From Acheta domesticus (lineage: Eukaryota; Arthropoda; Insecta; Orthoptera; Gryllidae): DNA of 64,000 nucleotides. The DNA is taken from assembly GCA_031308135.1 (NCBI GenBank), contig JAHLJT010003656.1, positions 77,364,698-77,428,697 on the forward strand. The letters run 5' to 3'. The position numbers and the translations under genes were made by a program. How positions within the stretch are numbered: position 1 is the first letter of the stretch; every line of letters begins with the position of its first letter. Under the pieces are notes generated by a model. The model had not been told where the DNA came from. It did no database searches and was given only the letters and a program-made list of their open reading frames with translations. Shown piece by piece: positions 43,501 through 54,470 of this stretch.

Positions 43501-45003
43501 CCCTCTAAACAGTCTTAATGGTGGTAAGTATCCAACTTATCCCATAGCATTCTGAATTCGATTTGTCTTTCAACTTAGCTAACAACTTTCAAGCTGAAAA
43601 CTACTGATGGGCGTAAACGAAAAGTTGTTGTATTTTCCAATGTTTTTGTGTCATTAAGAAATTTGATGAGTAAAAGCAAATATTGAAAGGTTCTGAACGC
43701 AATCTTCAGTTTTAACTCAGCACAATAGCAGTTTTAATTCACAATTGTTAACTGTCAGTTTTACAGACATTTGAACAGTTTCGCGACAAGGAAGAATCCT
43801 CACCATTTCCGACTTTATCTCCATGAATATTGAATGTAAAGATGTTTGGAAAGTCGAAAATTATACAAATTGATTCTTTTGTGTAAAATGTCATCTATGA
43901 TAGCTATCTTAAAGCACATAAAACGGAATTGATTGTATTGTATAAAATGTCTTCTATAATTACTATCTTAACGCAGATAAAAGCCACGACTATATCGTGT
44001 GCCATCTTTTCGTTACATGCAGTTTCACCAATCGACCCTTCCTCTGGACCCATTTTAAAGCCGTTTCACATCAAAATGTCTGCCACTCTTCATGGTACGT
44101 CTTCTTATCTCTGCCACTTTTATTCGGTATCTTGTGATTTGCAAATATACCACTAGAACTCAACTATTCGGTAAAGGAACAAATAGACTTTCTAATAGGT
44201 GCTAGACTTTGTTGATGAAGCAAAAAGCGTTTTTGACAAGGTGCAGAATGTGTCCTGCTATTCGTAACTGTTAATGTCATTTTGGTCGATGTGCTCATTT
44301 ATTATCGAGGTCCTTCGAATGTAAAATTCGCCACCACGACTAATTTTATGAAAATGTTATTGTGAAAATATCATTTTAATCCGAAACTACGACAATGCAT
44401 GGCTAACCGCTACATATGAGCTTATGATCTCCTTCAGCGCAGAGTCCAACACGATTTTGAATCCCCTAAAGGCATTTAAAATGTGGGTCCACCGTCAAAT
44501 GCTGCGCCTGTAAGCAGACTTCACAACCAACATTGAAGTTCTTAAATGGGTTACAATAAAGAACTATAAATGCCACAAAATAGTCTATCTTGCCCACATC
44601 CTGCGGGGAGATAAATTCCATTGTCCTCAGTTGCCATTTCTTCATTGCCGGTCGTAAGCGGATTTTGTGGCTAGGCAACATGAAGGCATGACCGTGGGTG
44701 GGAGGGAATGCGGAAAATGAGAAACATTTTCAGCATTGTTGAAGGCAGAAGGCAGTTCTTCAAAAGTTATTGCCAGAGTTTTAGGGACTGAACAAACTTC
44801 AGTAGTAGGTGGAGACGGAAGAGAAAGAAGAATATCAATAAAAGTTTCCTATTTATCTTTTATTACCTCTTGTATTTTTCCCCCTCCTTCCTCTTCTTAA
44901 GACGTTGCTTACGTTTAATTCCGGTTCTCACCTTTTACTTTCGCGTATACATACGTATATACGGAATCCGTTTATACGTAGTATAGAGAAAGTTATGCAA
45001 TGC
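43501..45003. other. No gene seen
   Basis: AT-rich. A ~55-bp direct repeat ('ttgtataaaatgtcttctat' near 43936 and 'ttgtgtaaaatgtcatctat' near 43879, with 'agctatcttaa' / 'actatcttaa' after) is the only structure noticed. No frame with motifs. Confidence 0.4.
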
Positions 45004-45181
45004 TGCGGAAAATTGGCGGTGATCTGCCTAGCTGGATGCTGAAACCACGCACTGACCTACAAATTGGCTAGCGGGACTTTCCCTAATTATGTATCTCCCA
45101 CCAGCGGGTCATTGCCCCACTTAGAACGAGCTTTAAGCTTCCGACTGATCCGGTATGTGTGGTAGTAGTGCATGTGAGTAA
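45004..45181 (-). mobile_element. SINE-A, middle fragment
   Basis: 'ttggcggtgatctgcc', 'tgtatctcccaccagcgggt' and 'gtgtggtagtagtgcatgtg'; both ends are missing. Confidence 0.75.
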
Positions 45182-45655
45182 TGATTAATTTATTTTTTAA
45201 GAGCTTTTTTAGTGATCCCGTAAGTGTAGTACGTGTTTTCATCTGGCGGCGGCGGCGGCGGCGGCGGCGGTGATCTTCCCCGCTGGATGACGAGATCCCG
45301 CACCGACCTACCGTCGACTAGCGGGGTTTCCCCAACCAGGTATTTCCAACCAGAGGGGCACTATCCCAGCCTGGACAAGTTCTCATTCCTTCTCTCAAGG
45401 AAGGAAAGATCGCGCGCGGTCCGTGGCCCGTTTGTTAGGGTACTGTTCCGTCATTCGCTTGGTGTTGATCGGAGAAACCACGGAAAACTACCGATCAGAG
45501 CAGCCGGCCGCTAGAATTCTCCTCCCGACAGCGAATGAATTCGACCTAGCTGACAAGCTATTGTCGAAAATCCTGCCGCCGTTGGGATTCGAACCTAGGT
45601 CCTCCCGGTCAGAGGGACTGCAGTGATATCAGGTTGATGCACTGAGCTATCTCTC
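45182..45655 (-). mobile_element. SINE-A, reverse copy with GGC expansion
   Basis: The tail 'tgattaatttattt' leads into a near-complete body and a good head with complemented B box ('ggattcgaacctaggtcc') and A box ('tgcactgagcta'). The 'gcgcgtcaactg' tail block is missing. The usual 'gaggtggcggtgatc' is replaced by about nine GGC units (45245-45270). Confidence 0.87.
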
Positions 45656-45661
45656 CCGGTG

Positions 45662-45767
45662 GTAGCTTAGAGTTTGTCCCGGTTGGGGCGGTGCCCCGCT
45701 GATATTTGATTGGGAAAAACCCGGTAGCCGATGCGTAGGTCGACGCCGGATCTCGCCATTCGGGGAT
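45662..45767 (+). mobile_element. SINE-A, middle fragment
   Basis: 'agagtttgtcccggttgggg', 'cggtgccccgctg' and 'cggatctcgccattc'. It abuts the head of the preceding reverse copy. Confidence 0.75.
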
Positions 45768-46438
45768 CTTCGTCTAGCAGACTATCTCTCCTCCGAGATG
45801 GGACACAAATGCCGTAAGATTTCCTTCGCCTTTCCCTGTATTAAACGCGGTCAGTACATCTGCTGTAAGCGTAGAGCTTTCCTCCTTCTTCCTGCATCCT
45901 CGGATGGTGAACTGAGAAAGTTCTTCTCCCTCGTGCGCCAAGACATTCAGTTTCAGATATCATTGCTCTTTTAATGATTTAATTTGTTTTGTCAATTCAA
46001 TCTTAATTTTGAATGAATAACGGTCACTGTCACTTCAAAAATATGGATGACTTTGAGAGAATGTATTAATTCGTCGTTTAAATCGTTTGTCATCGGTGTT
46101 TTAATTTCGAAGATGGATATTTTAAAACATCGATGTTTTTTGGCGATATCGCATCCCTAGTAGAGCATATCAGAGTGAAAAATTAGTTGGTGAAGTTAGG
46201 ATGGGAACCCATGCAGTACCAAATTCTAAATTTCCCATTATATAGTCCATGGCGGAGGCGAACCAATTGACAAATTTTGAAGAACTCAGGTGGCCGACTG
46301 CGACAGCTACAACAATTTCACAGTACGGCCTCTTGCTCCTCAAGGCGGTTATCCCACTGCGTCATCCTGGAGATTCATTGTGGCACCAATTCCATGTGTC
46401 ACCTACGCACGTGTACGTCATACCGACAAGGCACACCG
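45768..46438. other. No gene seen
   Basis: Mixed sequence; overlapping frames at 46249-46484 have no motif. Confidence 0.35.
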
Positions 46439-46737
46439 ACTTAGTGGTTCAGGGCGTCCACTGATGTCATTGCAGTGCTTATGACTAAGAGGTCTCAGCG
46501 ACGGCGGCAGGAGTTTCAACATCAGCTGGATAGCAAGGTCAAGTCCGACTGCTGTCTGGAGGAGAATTCTAGAGGACGGGTGCTCTTATCGTTAGTTTGC
46601 CGTGGTTTCTTCTATCAACACCAGGTGAATGCCGGAGCAGTACCGTAACAAACGGGTCGCGGAGAGCGCGCGATCTTTCCTTCCCCTTTCTTGTGCTCTC
46701 TCATCCCTTACTTACTCCCACCGACACGTACATGCAA
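46439..46737 (+). mobile_element. SINE-A, 5' half
   Basis: The head 'cttagtggttcagggcgtcc' is present but the B box is destroyed ('ggtctcagcgacggcgg'). The body runs to 'ccgacacgtacatgcaacc' and stops where a second, complete copy begins. Confidence 0.82.
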
Positions 46738-46743
46738 CCTGGA

Positions 46744-47291
46744 GAAGTGACTCAGTACATCAACTGATGTCATTGCAGTGCCTTTGACCGGGTGGTCCTA
46801 GGTTCGAGTCCCGACGGCGGCAGTATTTTCGACACTGGCTTGTCAGCTAGGTCGAATTCAGTCGCTGTCTCGAGGAGAATTCTAGCGACTGACTGCCCTG
46901 GTCGGGAGTTTTCCATGGTTTCTCCGATCAATACCAGACGAACGTCGAAGTACTATAATAACAAACGGGCCACGGACAGCGCGTGATCTTTCTTTCCTCT
47001 TCCTTGTCCTATCCTCATCCCTTACACACACGTGCACTAACGCACTACACTATCACAGATGCCGGGAGACTGGTTGGGAGCTTACAGCTTGTTCCGGCTG
47101 GGGCGGTGCCCCGCTGGTGGGAGATACCTGGTTGTGGGGAAAACCCCGCTAGTCGATGGCAGGTCGGCGCCAGATCTTGCCATCCAGCGGGAAAAAGATC
47201 ATCGCCACCTCCCGAGAAAAACACGCACTGCACGTACGGGACTAATGGTCTAAGTAGTTGACGCGCCCGGAAACACCTATCAATCGATCAA
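46744..47291 (+). mobile_element. SINE-A, full-length copy
   Basis: 'agtgactcagtacatcaact' head, perfect B box 'ggttcgagtcc' near 46801, complete body, 3' end 'gttgacgcgcccggaaacac' and tail 'ctatcaatcgatcaatc'. About 548 bp; one of the least rearranged copies. Confidence 0.9.
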
Positions 47292-47298
47292 TCTAACC

Positions 47299-47550
47299 TA
47301 CCGACTGGTCTCCCCTCATGTGTGGTATTGAAGTGCATGTATGTGTACGTGACTGGAAGCACGGGGGCGAGGATAGGGCAAATAAGAGGAAGGAAAGATC
47401 TGCCCCGGCATTCGCCTGGTGATGATCGGAGAAACCACGGGGAAATAACCAATCAGAGCTCCCGGCCGCTAGAATTCTCGACTAGAAAGCGGCTCAACTC
47501 TACACAGTCATGAAACTAGTGTCTACAATCCTGCCACCGTCACAACACAA
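47299..47550 (-). mobile_element. SINE-A, 5' half in reverse
   Basis: 'cgactggtctcccctcatgt', 'ccggcattcgcctggtgatg' and 'cccggccgctagaattctcg', ending near 'aatcctgccaccgtc'. It lies tail-on to the complete copy and forms an inverted pair. Confidence 0.82.
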
Positions 47551-48283
47551 CGGAACAACCTTTGCCCGATCGGAGAACTGCACCTATTAAATAAGGATGC
47601 GAAAGTACAGTGATTGAACCAAATTTGAAGACGTATGCTTGTGGGTGCTGGACTTAACTAAACGAAGCTAATGTGGGTGCTCCACTTAACTAAATGAAGC
47701 TAATATGAAACACTCCGTGAAAAGTTTTGTTAACTTTTTACTGGTCAGCAAGGTATGGCCAATTGTTCAGTGAACCGAATACGTTGGAACCCTGTGTTCT
47801 TGAGAATAGAGAGTTGTGCACAATTGCAACGAAAACGCACCCACTCAAGCAATGAATTATCCTGCTCGCTTGTGTCTCAATGAGGTCCCTCCATGTTTAT
47901 TTTACCATTATTTTACTATTACATTGAGAGACAATTGACCATGATATTGATAAAGTATTTTTGATTTTTAATAAGTATTATATAATGCTGCAGCAGCACA
48001 ACATATGCTTTCTCGAATTATTTGTAACCATTGACGAAAGCTCAGAAGGTCGGCAGGGGGACTGTAATCGCTCTGAAATTTTTGAAAGGGGGCCTCATAT
48101 CATAGCGCAATAAAACATTTTATTTGAGTCTCTCTGGAAAGTAGCTCATTGTTGTACTGTTTTACAGCAGGAAACTTTTTAATTACAGGGCGATTCTGTT
48201 GGAACAATAGAGATACCTTAGTAGTAGAACTAGAGTGTTCACGAGCGCTAGTGTTCTGCCGTAGATTGAAAGGGCGCGTCTAA
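47551..48283. other. No gene seen; possible upstream region of the THAP frame
   Basis: 'gaccattgacgaaagctcag'-type unique sequence without frames. A 33-bp direct duplication ('ttaactaaacgaagctaatg' and 'ttaactaaatgaagctaata') lies at 47654-47705. Confidence 0.4.
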
Positions 48284-49446
48284 GCCATTTTGTTGGCAAT
48301 AGTGTGAGCCTACTGTGAGTATACTGAGTGATGATTTGGTCTTGAGCGTTTTTGTGGAGTATTGCAGTAATTTGTGTGTTACGTATATACTGTATATTGT
48401 GTATAATCTGTTACTAAAATGTTAATTTCCTGTGCTGCAATAAATTGTAGCAACAGGCCTAAGAAAGGAAGCAGCGTTTCCTTCTACTGGTAAGCGCCTG
48501 AACATGTGGAATATATTAAGGCGTAATACATTTCTTCCGTATTTAACTTTATTTCTATTTCACTATTTTCTTCTTGCGAAGAAGGACTTTCTGTGAGGAG
48601 TGGGTAAGAAAAGTCAGAAGACTGGGGTTTAAACCAAAGCATCACCATGACCATTTTGAAGACAGCTGTTTTCTAGCAGGATATGTTAATATAAACAAAA
48701 ATTGAAACCTGGCGCTTTACCTACAAAGTTTGGTATACCAACATATTTTATTAAGATATGTACCGTTTTTCGTTTACTGTTTGTAAATGTATATTTGTAC
48801 ACCAGACCCAACTTCCAAATTCAGTTGAGGTGTTATCGCACAATGTTTTAGAGATTGTGGGCTCTTTTGCTACGTGTAATTTCTGTTGTCTTTAGTATTA
48901 AGAAATATTGTATTCTAAATTCGTGTTTTGCTTTTATAATATAAAAACATATTTGACAAGTGAGTGTTTCACACAACCCAATAGTGATTCTCTACTGCTC
49001 TTACCCAAAAATTGCTATTCTTACTTTTCGAAACCATTGTCATTTCTTATGTAACTGTTCTTATGTAAATGGATAAAATTTCAGACACATTTTGATTTTT
49101 AACCCTTATACATTAAACAAAACGGGAATGTATTTTCTAGTCCATCCCTTCACACAGCAAAGTGGGGCTTATATCAGGTCAAAGTCTATGTTCGGAATTG
49201 TCAAAAAGGGCCACTGTCATTAAAAAGGTGTAATACAACGGTATTGGCCGAATGAAGAGTAATGATATAAAGTTTTAAAAACTATTACCTTACCGAGAAT
49301 AGTGAAATATTCAAAAACACCCATTCTGCCAAACTTAGAATATTGACATTGGTCCTTCTTCCGCCACACGTGGTTCTATGTTAAATTTAGACGAAAAAGT
49401 ACGAACTATAATTCGAATTTCCGCATTGATTTGCCAACAAAATGGC
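48284..49446. repeat. 16-bp perfect inverted repeats flanking the THAP frame
   Basis: GCCATTTTGTTGGCAA at 48284-48299 is repeated inverted at 49431-49446, enclosing 1.16 kb that includes the THAP exons. They could be remnants of element ends or paired binding sites. Each contains T..GGCA, the core of the published THAP1 binding site, and also a YY1-like 'aaaatggc'. No target duplication was identified outside them. Confidence 0.6.
48419..48705 (+). CDS. Two-exon frame for a shortened THAP zinc finger
   Basis: Exon 1 (48419-48489) starts with ATG and encodes MLISCAAINCSNRPKKGSSV followed by SFY, the classic THAP start with Cys5 and Cys10. A donor (TG^GTAAGC) and, after a pyrimidine-rich tract, an acceptor (gaag^G at 48584/48585) define a 95-bp intron. 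Splicing keeps the frame: W, then TFCEEWVRKVRRLGFKPK, then HHHDHFEDSCFLAGYV and a TGA at 48703-48705 (63 residues). The THAP tryptophan (EEWVRKVRR) and the final DHF/EDSCF block are recognisable. Odd: the third zinc ligand (normally the Cys of C-S-D-H-F) is His44, so the ligands would be C-C-H-H, and the Cys10-to-44 loop is shorter than usual because the FP-helix part is missing. Nothing follows the finger. It may be a live small DNA-binding protein, a decayed gene, or a relic of a THAP-encoding (P-type) transposon. Confidence 0.6.
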
Positions 49447-50513
49447 GACTGATGTGGCTACAGCCATGCGCGTAGCAGGGGCTTGGTTGAAACAGCCGTT
49501 AATGTATTTTCCTTGACTCCACTGTTACCACACAACTGCTACGCGCGGTGAACCAACGAGCCTCGCATTATATTAAAACTTCATTAGTTAGTGTTGGTTG
49601 ACCTGTTATAGATCTCATTTGTCAACGCATACAGCGCTTTTCCTTGTGGCACAAACCACGTATTCATCTAGGTAAGGAACAAAATACTATCTGCAAGTCA
49701 GATAGCAATGTGTCCAAGTGAAAATATATTGAGTTAGCTTTCAATACATTCAAAACATGCACTTCTCAATTGATATTTTATTTGGAACTATTTACATTAA
49801 TTGTAATTGAAAAATGTATTAAATAGTTGTTTGCCAGTATTTTCCACTCATTTCGGAAAAGAATGAGAGAAGCATGTTTTCTATATCACAAATTTACAAT
49901 ATTCTTTCACATATCCATCTTTTAATTTTAATGGAAACATGTAAAAAAGTTGCGGCTCTTGCTTCTTCTACTGCTAAGTCATTATTTCCAAATTATCTTT
50001 CATTTCAAGATCCATTACATCAATGAAACCTGACATTCTCGGTACAATTACAGAAATATAAGAACATCAACAAGTATGTGGCCATGCTGACAGAACAAAT
50101 GATTGAGTGATAAACACCTACATTTCACCTCAGTTATATTATAATTTTAAAGACAGCCACGTCTAAAACCGACTCTGCGGGTCTGCGCACAGTATACTGT
50201 GGTATTCTGTTTGTAATTGTATGTTATGTAACTGTTTGTATACTGTATGCTAATTGTGGTGTACGTGCTAAATGATCAGTTTTTAACACTTCTGCAAAAA
50301 AGTGAGACGATGCTCAAGTGTTGTGATAAATGTGTGGATGCAACAAAGGAAACAAAATGCTTTCGTCTGACCCATGGAGCTATGAATATATTATAGATGT
50401 ATTCTTATCTCCATGGTCTGACCACATTAGCTACTACCGATCTGAATATATCATTAAGGGATTTGTATATTTGAATTAAAATACAAGTCAGTACGGTTGT
50501 CTAAAGAATTGCG
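49447..50513. other. No gene seen
   Basis: Just after the right inverted repeat, 'gcgcgtagcag' (49469) and 'ctgctacgcgc' (49535) form a small palindrome. The rest is AT-rich without supportable frames. Confidence 0.4.
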
Positions 50514-50632
50514 TATGACACACGTGGTAAAAGTGACTTTATTTTGCTCGTACGATTGCGCCACTCGGCTTAGCGACCTCCTGTCGCAACCTTTGCTCTT
50601 CACAAAATAAAAGGTCTCTTTTACCACTCATA
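50514..50632. mobile_element. Short MITE-like palindrome
   Basis: 'gtggtaaaagtgactttatt' at 50524 and the complement of 'aaaggtctcttttaccac' near 50628 are inverted relatives. Both arms continue into 'ttatttt', and the centre is 'gcgccactcggcttagcgac'. About 119 bp, non-coding. Confidence 0.65.
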
Positions 50633-51638
50633 ACATGAGTAACTATTAATTACAGGAAAGCATGTTTAAAACAGAGTCTCGAATAAAATATTGTACATCA
50701 TACGACAAAAGCCCCTTTTCATGATTCGACAGTGTTTTCCGTCTCGACCAACTAACTTCGGCGGGTGAACTCTCCTATCTAGCCATGAAAAGGTTGACCT
50801 TGCTTTATGATATAAATTACTGTTATTTTCATAAAATAAGTTCAATCCATGATTTTTCCTCTTTTTAACCTGGCGATTTGAGAAATTATTTAGTCGGGGA
50901 AGAGGACATCTGGCAATCGTATAAATGGGTCAATATAAAATCACTTTTATTTATTTTAATTTATAATTGCGTACTCTTTGAAATAAGTTTTATTTATTTA
51001 CTAGTAAAATTAAAAACGTAATTAAAAACGATTAATGGGCACAAAAATGGTTGCCACTCTATTGTTTCAGATTGCATCCGCTAATGCTTGAAACGGTTAA
51101 AAATGTAATTATTATGTTCCTATGTATCCATTCACTTCCATGTTTCAAGACCCATTTAAAAAGGATTTTGCATTTTTTGCTTCAATATTAAAAAGCATGT
51201 TTTGCTTCAATTATGGGCAGTAGTTCGTTTAGTAATGCTGAATCGATATATGTGAATTATGATCAACAGAAGGTGTTTGAAATTCGAAGATAGAGTTAAT
51301 TGAAAAAAAAAAACGTGTATTTCGTTAATCTTCGTATTTGGTACGCGCCCAAGTAATTCTATAGATGTGTTGAAGTCACACGCTATATTTGAGAATTTGT
51401 TCATTAACCACTCGCCTTTGAAGAAATATGAGAACAATACAAAGGAAGCTTTTTCGGTTTGGTAATGTGACACTCAGGGTACATTTGCGCATTTCCTTGA
51501 AATCACAACGCGTCTTTGGGCCGCCAGCACGTCCTTGATTCTTGATATATATGCAATCGTCGAGGTGTTAAATGACGTGGTGCTTTTGCGCACACAGATG
51601 ATCGCATATATAATTCGGCGCATTGTATAGTAGCGAGG
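50633..51638. other. No gene seen
   Basis: AT-rich; the minus frame at 51207-51473 has no motif. Confidence 0.35.
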
Positions 51639-51639
51639 C

Positions 51640-52215
51640 ATTTGACACAGAGGGAGAGGCGGGGCTTTTGATGCAGAGGCGGAGCGTTGGATGCAGAGGC
51701 GGGGCGTTTGATGCAGAGGTGGGGCGTGTGATGCAGAGGCGTGGCGTGTGATGCAGAGGCGTAGCGTTTGATGCAGAGGCGTAGCGTTTGATGCAGAGGC
51801 GTGGCGTTTGATGCAGAGGCGTGGCGTTTGATGCAGAGGCGTGGCGTTTGATGCAGAGGGGTGGCGTTTGATGCAGAGGCGTAGCGTTTAGTGCAGAGGC
51901 GGGGCGTGTGATGCAGAGGCGTGGCGTTTGATGCAGAGGCGTGGCGTTTGATGCAGAGGCGTGGCGTTTGATGCAGAGGCGTGGTGTTTGATGCAGAGGC
52001 GTGGCGTTTGATGCAGAGGCGGGGCGTGTGATGAAGAGGCGGGGCGTGTGATGCAGAGGCGTGGCGTTTGATGCAGAGGGGTGGCGTTTGATGCAAAGGC
52101 GGGGCGTGTGATGCAGAGGCGTGGCATTTGATGCAGAGGGGTGGCGTTTGATGCAGAGGGGTGGCGTTTGATGCAGAGGCGTAGTGTTTGGTGCAGAGGC
52201 GGGGCGAATGGTGTT
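51640..52215. repeat. 20-bp minisatellite, ~28 units
   Basis: Unit GATGCAGAGGCGTGGCGTTT with recurring variants 'gtagcg', 'ggggcg', 'cgtgtg' and 'agaggg'. From about 51661 to 52200 the register never slips, so there are no indels over 27 units and variation is by substitution only. The plus strand is the purine-rich one. The minus-strand frames (His/Ala/Ser/Pro-rich, to 266 residues) are artefacts of a stop-free unit. Confidence 0.96.
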
Positions 52216-52800
52216 TAGGCGAGGTGCGTGGTGTAATATTGGAGCATGTGGCGTAGGGCTGGGGCGTATGGTGTAGTGAGGGGCTTCTGGTGCAGTGGCG
52301 GGGCGTGATCTGTTCTGGAGGGATTTGTGGTGTCGAGGCGAAGCATTTTGTGTAGTAGCTAGCCGCATTGATTAGTGGCTGGACGTAAGGTGTACTAGCG
52401 GAGCGTATGGCTTACTGGCAAGTGGTGTAAAGGAGGGGCGTAAGGTGTAATGGAGGGTGTGGTGTAGTGGCGGGGCGCATTGTGTAGTAGCGGGGTGTGT
52501 ATGTAGAAAGAAGACGTGTGGTACAGAGGCGGGACAAGTGGTACAGAGACGGAGCGGTCATATAGAGGCGGAGCGTTTGGTATAGAGATGGGAAGTGTGG
52601 TGTAGAGTGGGGGCATGTGGTGTTTAGTCGGAGCATATGGTGTAAAAGAGTGGCGTGTTTGATAGATCCGGAGCGTACGGTGGGGAGACGGAGTGCATAG
52701 TGTAGTGGGCGTGTGGTTAGGTGGCGGGGCGTGTGGGGTAGACGCGAGGCTCGTGCTGAAGAGGCGGGGGCCGTGAGTGTAGGAGGCGGGGAAGAGAATG
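52216..52800. repeat. Degenerate continuation of the 20-bp minisatellite
   Basis: Words of 'gtggtgtagaggcggggcgt' type recur every ~18-22 bp with many substitutions and indels up to the SINE-A tail at 52808. It reads as the older, unhomogenised edge of the array. The minus frames of 144-148 residues are artefacts. Confidence 0.85.
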
Positions 52801-52807
52801 TTATGGT

Positions 52808-53342
52808 GGTTGATTGATTTATTGTTCGTGTTTCCGGGCACGTCAAGGACTTAGGTCATTAGTCCCGTAAGCGTAGTGCGTGTTTTTCTCGGGAGGTGGC
52901 GGTGATCTTTTCCCCCGCTGGATAACGAGATCCGCTGCCGACCTACCGTCGACTAGTGGAATTTTACCCTCAATCAGGTATCTCACACCAGCGGGGCACC
53001 GCCCCAGCCGGGATAAGCTATAAGCTCCCGACCGGTCTCCCGGGATGTGTGCAAGTGTAGTGCATGTTAATGTGTGTGTGTAAGGGGAGAGGATGGCATA
53101 AGGAAGAGGAAGGAAAGATCGTGTGCGGTCCGTGGCCCGTTTGTTAGGGTCCTGCTCCGGCATTCGCCTAGTGTTGATCGGAGAAACCACTAGCAGCCGG
53201 CCGCTAGAATTCTCCTCCAGGCAGCGAGTGAATTCGTCCTAGCTGAATAGCCAGTGTCGAAGTTCCTGCCGCCGTCGGACTCGAACCTAGGGCCTCCCGG
53301 TCAGAGAGAATGCAGTCACATGAGTTGATGCACTGAGCCATG
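52808..53342 (-). mobile_element. SINE-A, near full-length reverse copy
   Basis: Complete from the tail ('tgattgatttattg') through 'gggcacgtcaaggacttagg' and 'gccccagccgggataagc' to the head with complemented B box ('ggactcgaacctagg') and A box ('tgcactgagccatgg'). A ~25-bp deletion sits in the 'gaaaccac/tagcagccgg' junction near 53185. Confidence 0.9.
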
Positions 53343-53705
53343 GTGAGCGGCGGGGCCTGATTCTAGAAAGTGCGAGTGTAGAGAGCGTGGCGTGTAGGGA
53401 CGAGCGGGGAAGGGCGGCGTCGTAGGTGGGGCGAAAGAGAAGGCCGGCGTGCGGGCGGGCGGGGGAGGGGCGATGACGCGCGCGCGGCGGGGGCGTGGCA
53501 GCGTGGAGCGTCACTCGAGAGCGGAGGTCGGGATCGCCGCGGCCGCTGCCGCCGGCGTCGGTTAATTTTGGGACCGCGCCCGCCGCCGCCGCTATATTTG
53601 TCTGCACCCGACCGCCACCGCCACCGCCGCCGCCAACCCCGCCGCCACCGCCGTCGACGCCGTGTTCCGAAGCCTCCCCGAGGCAGGAACTCCGCCGTAG
53701 GTACT
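53343..53705 (+). promoter_or_regulatory. CpG-rich block, candidate promoter and first exon
   Basis: About 360 bp of very GC- and CpG-rich DNA with GC-box-like 'ggggcg' / 'gggcgg' sites, 'gatgacgcgcgcg' and a CCG/GCC trinucleotide run (53580-53660). An open frame from 53495 reads Pro-rich then 'STPCSEASPRQELRR', ending at a possible splice donor 'ccgtag^gtactg' near 53700. The orientation (plus) is inferred from that donor. It could also be a GC-rich repeat edge. Confidence 0.4.
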
Positions 53706-54470
53706 GCCCTACCTGCGTGTATGCTTGTATAGCGTTTTATCTCCTTTATCCAGTTTCCTTCTCAAATTTGAAACAATATTACTTTATTCATGTTTTCGGA
53801 GTAATAGTAATAGAACATCCATAAATACTTCCAAGTTTAAAGAAAATAAATGCTTCCAAATCGTACTTTTGAATCGTGCAATGCACAATACTGTAATGTT
53901 ACAGAGTTCTCTCCATGATTGAATTTATTAAACTATTTCTGCGCGTTTGAAAAAACATTCTCTCTGAAAGACGGGTTTGATAACTTCTTATTTCCTTAAT
54001 GTTACTGAAACTCTCTACCACCGTATTAATGTTTGCAGTTTCAAATTCAGCTTTAGCGAAATTTTGTGTCTTATGTATATTTCTCTTTGCTCGATTTATT
54101 TCGGTTTCACTACAGTTTCTAAAATGGTGTCTCATTCGACATTTTCTACTCTCATTTTCTGGATGATATTTTGTGTTATTGAATATTCGGTTGGTAGTGT
54201 AGGCAGTATCATTGCGTTTAAATTTCACAATGGTCTATTTTTTTGCTGCGTATTCTGTTTATTTTAAAAAACTTGAAATTCTGCGTTTGTACATACTTCA
54301 TGCGCCTCCGCCTTGGTAACGCGGAGGTTTGAACCTTCCGCCAAGTACGCAGTGCCGAAATCGTGTACTTTGCCAATAGTACGACTGTTTACACAAGCAA
54401 TTGTGGCTTGATTGGCTTCTCATTTTGGCACGTATCACGTACGAAACATCTATGATTATTCACCTCTCAT
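53706..54470. other. No clear gene
   Basis: AT-rich. A 109-residue minus frame (53899-54228) is Asn/Arg/Lys/Thr-rich without motifs; the plus frame opposite is Phe/Ser/Ile-rich. Both are probably chance. It would be intron if the CpG block is a first exon. Confidence 0.3.

Noticed and set aside
51640..52215. Possible CRISPR array
   Set aside because: Units are contiguous with no unique spacers, there are no cas genes, and the DNA is animal. The 11- and 14-bp arrays were rejected for the same reason.
51503..52846. His/Pro/Ala/Ser-rich minus-strand frames up to 266 residues
   Set aside because: Artefacts of the 20-bp minisatellite and its decayed edge.
53899..54267. 109-residue basic minus frame and 96-residue hydrophobic plus frame
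   Set aside because: They overlap on opposite strands in AT-rich DNA, with no domain, splice or polyadenylation support.
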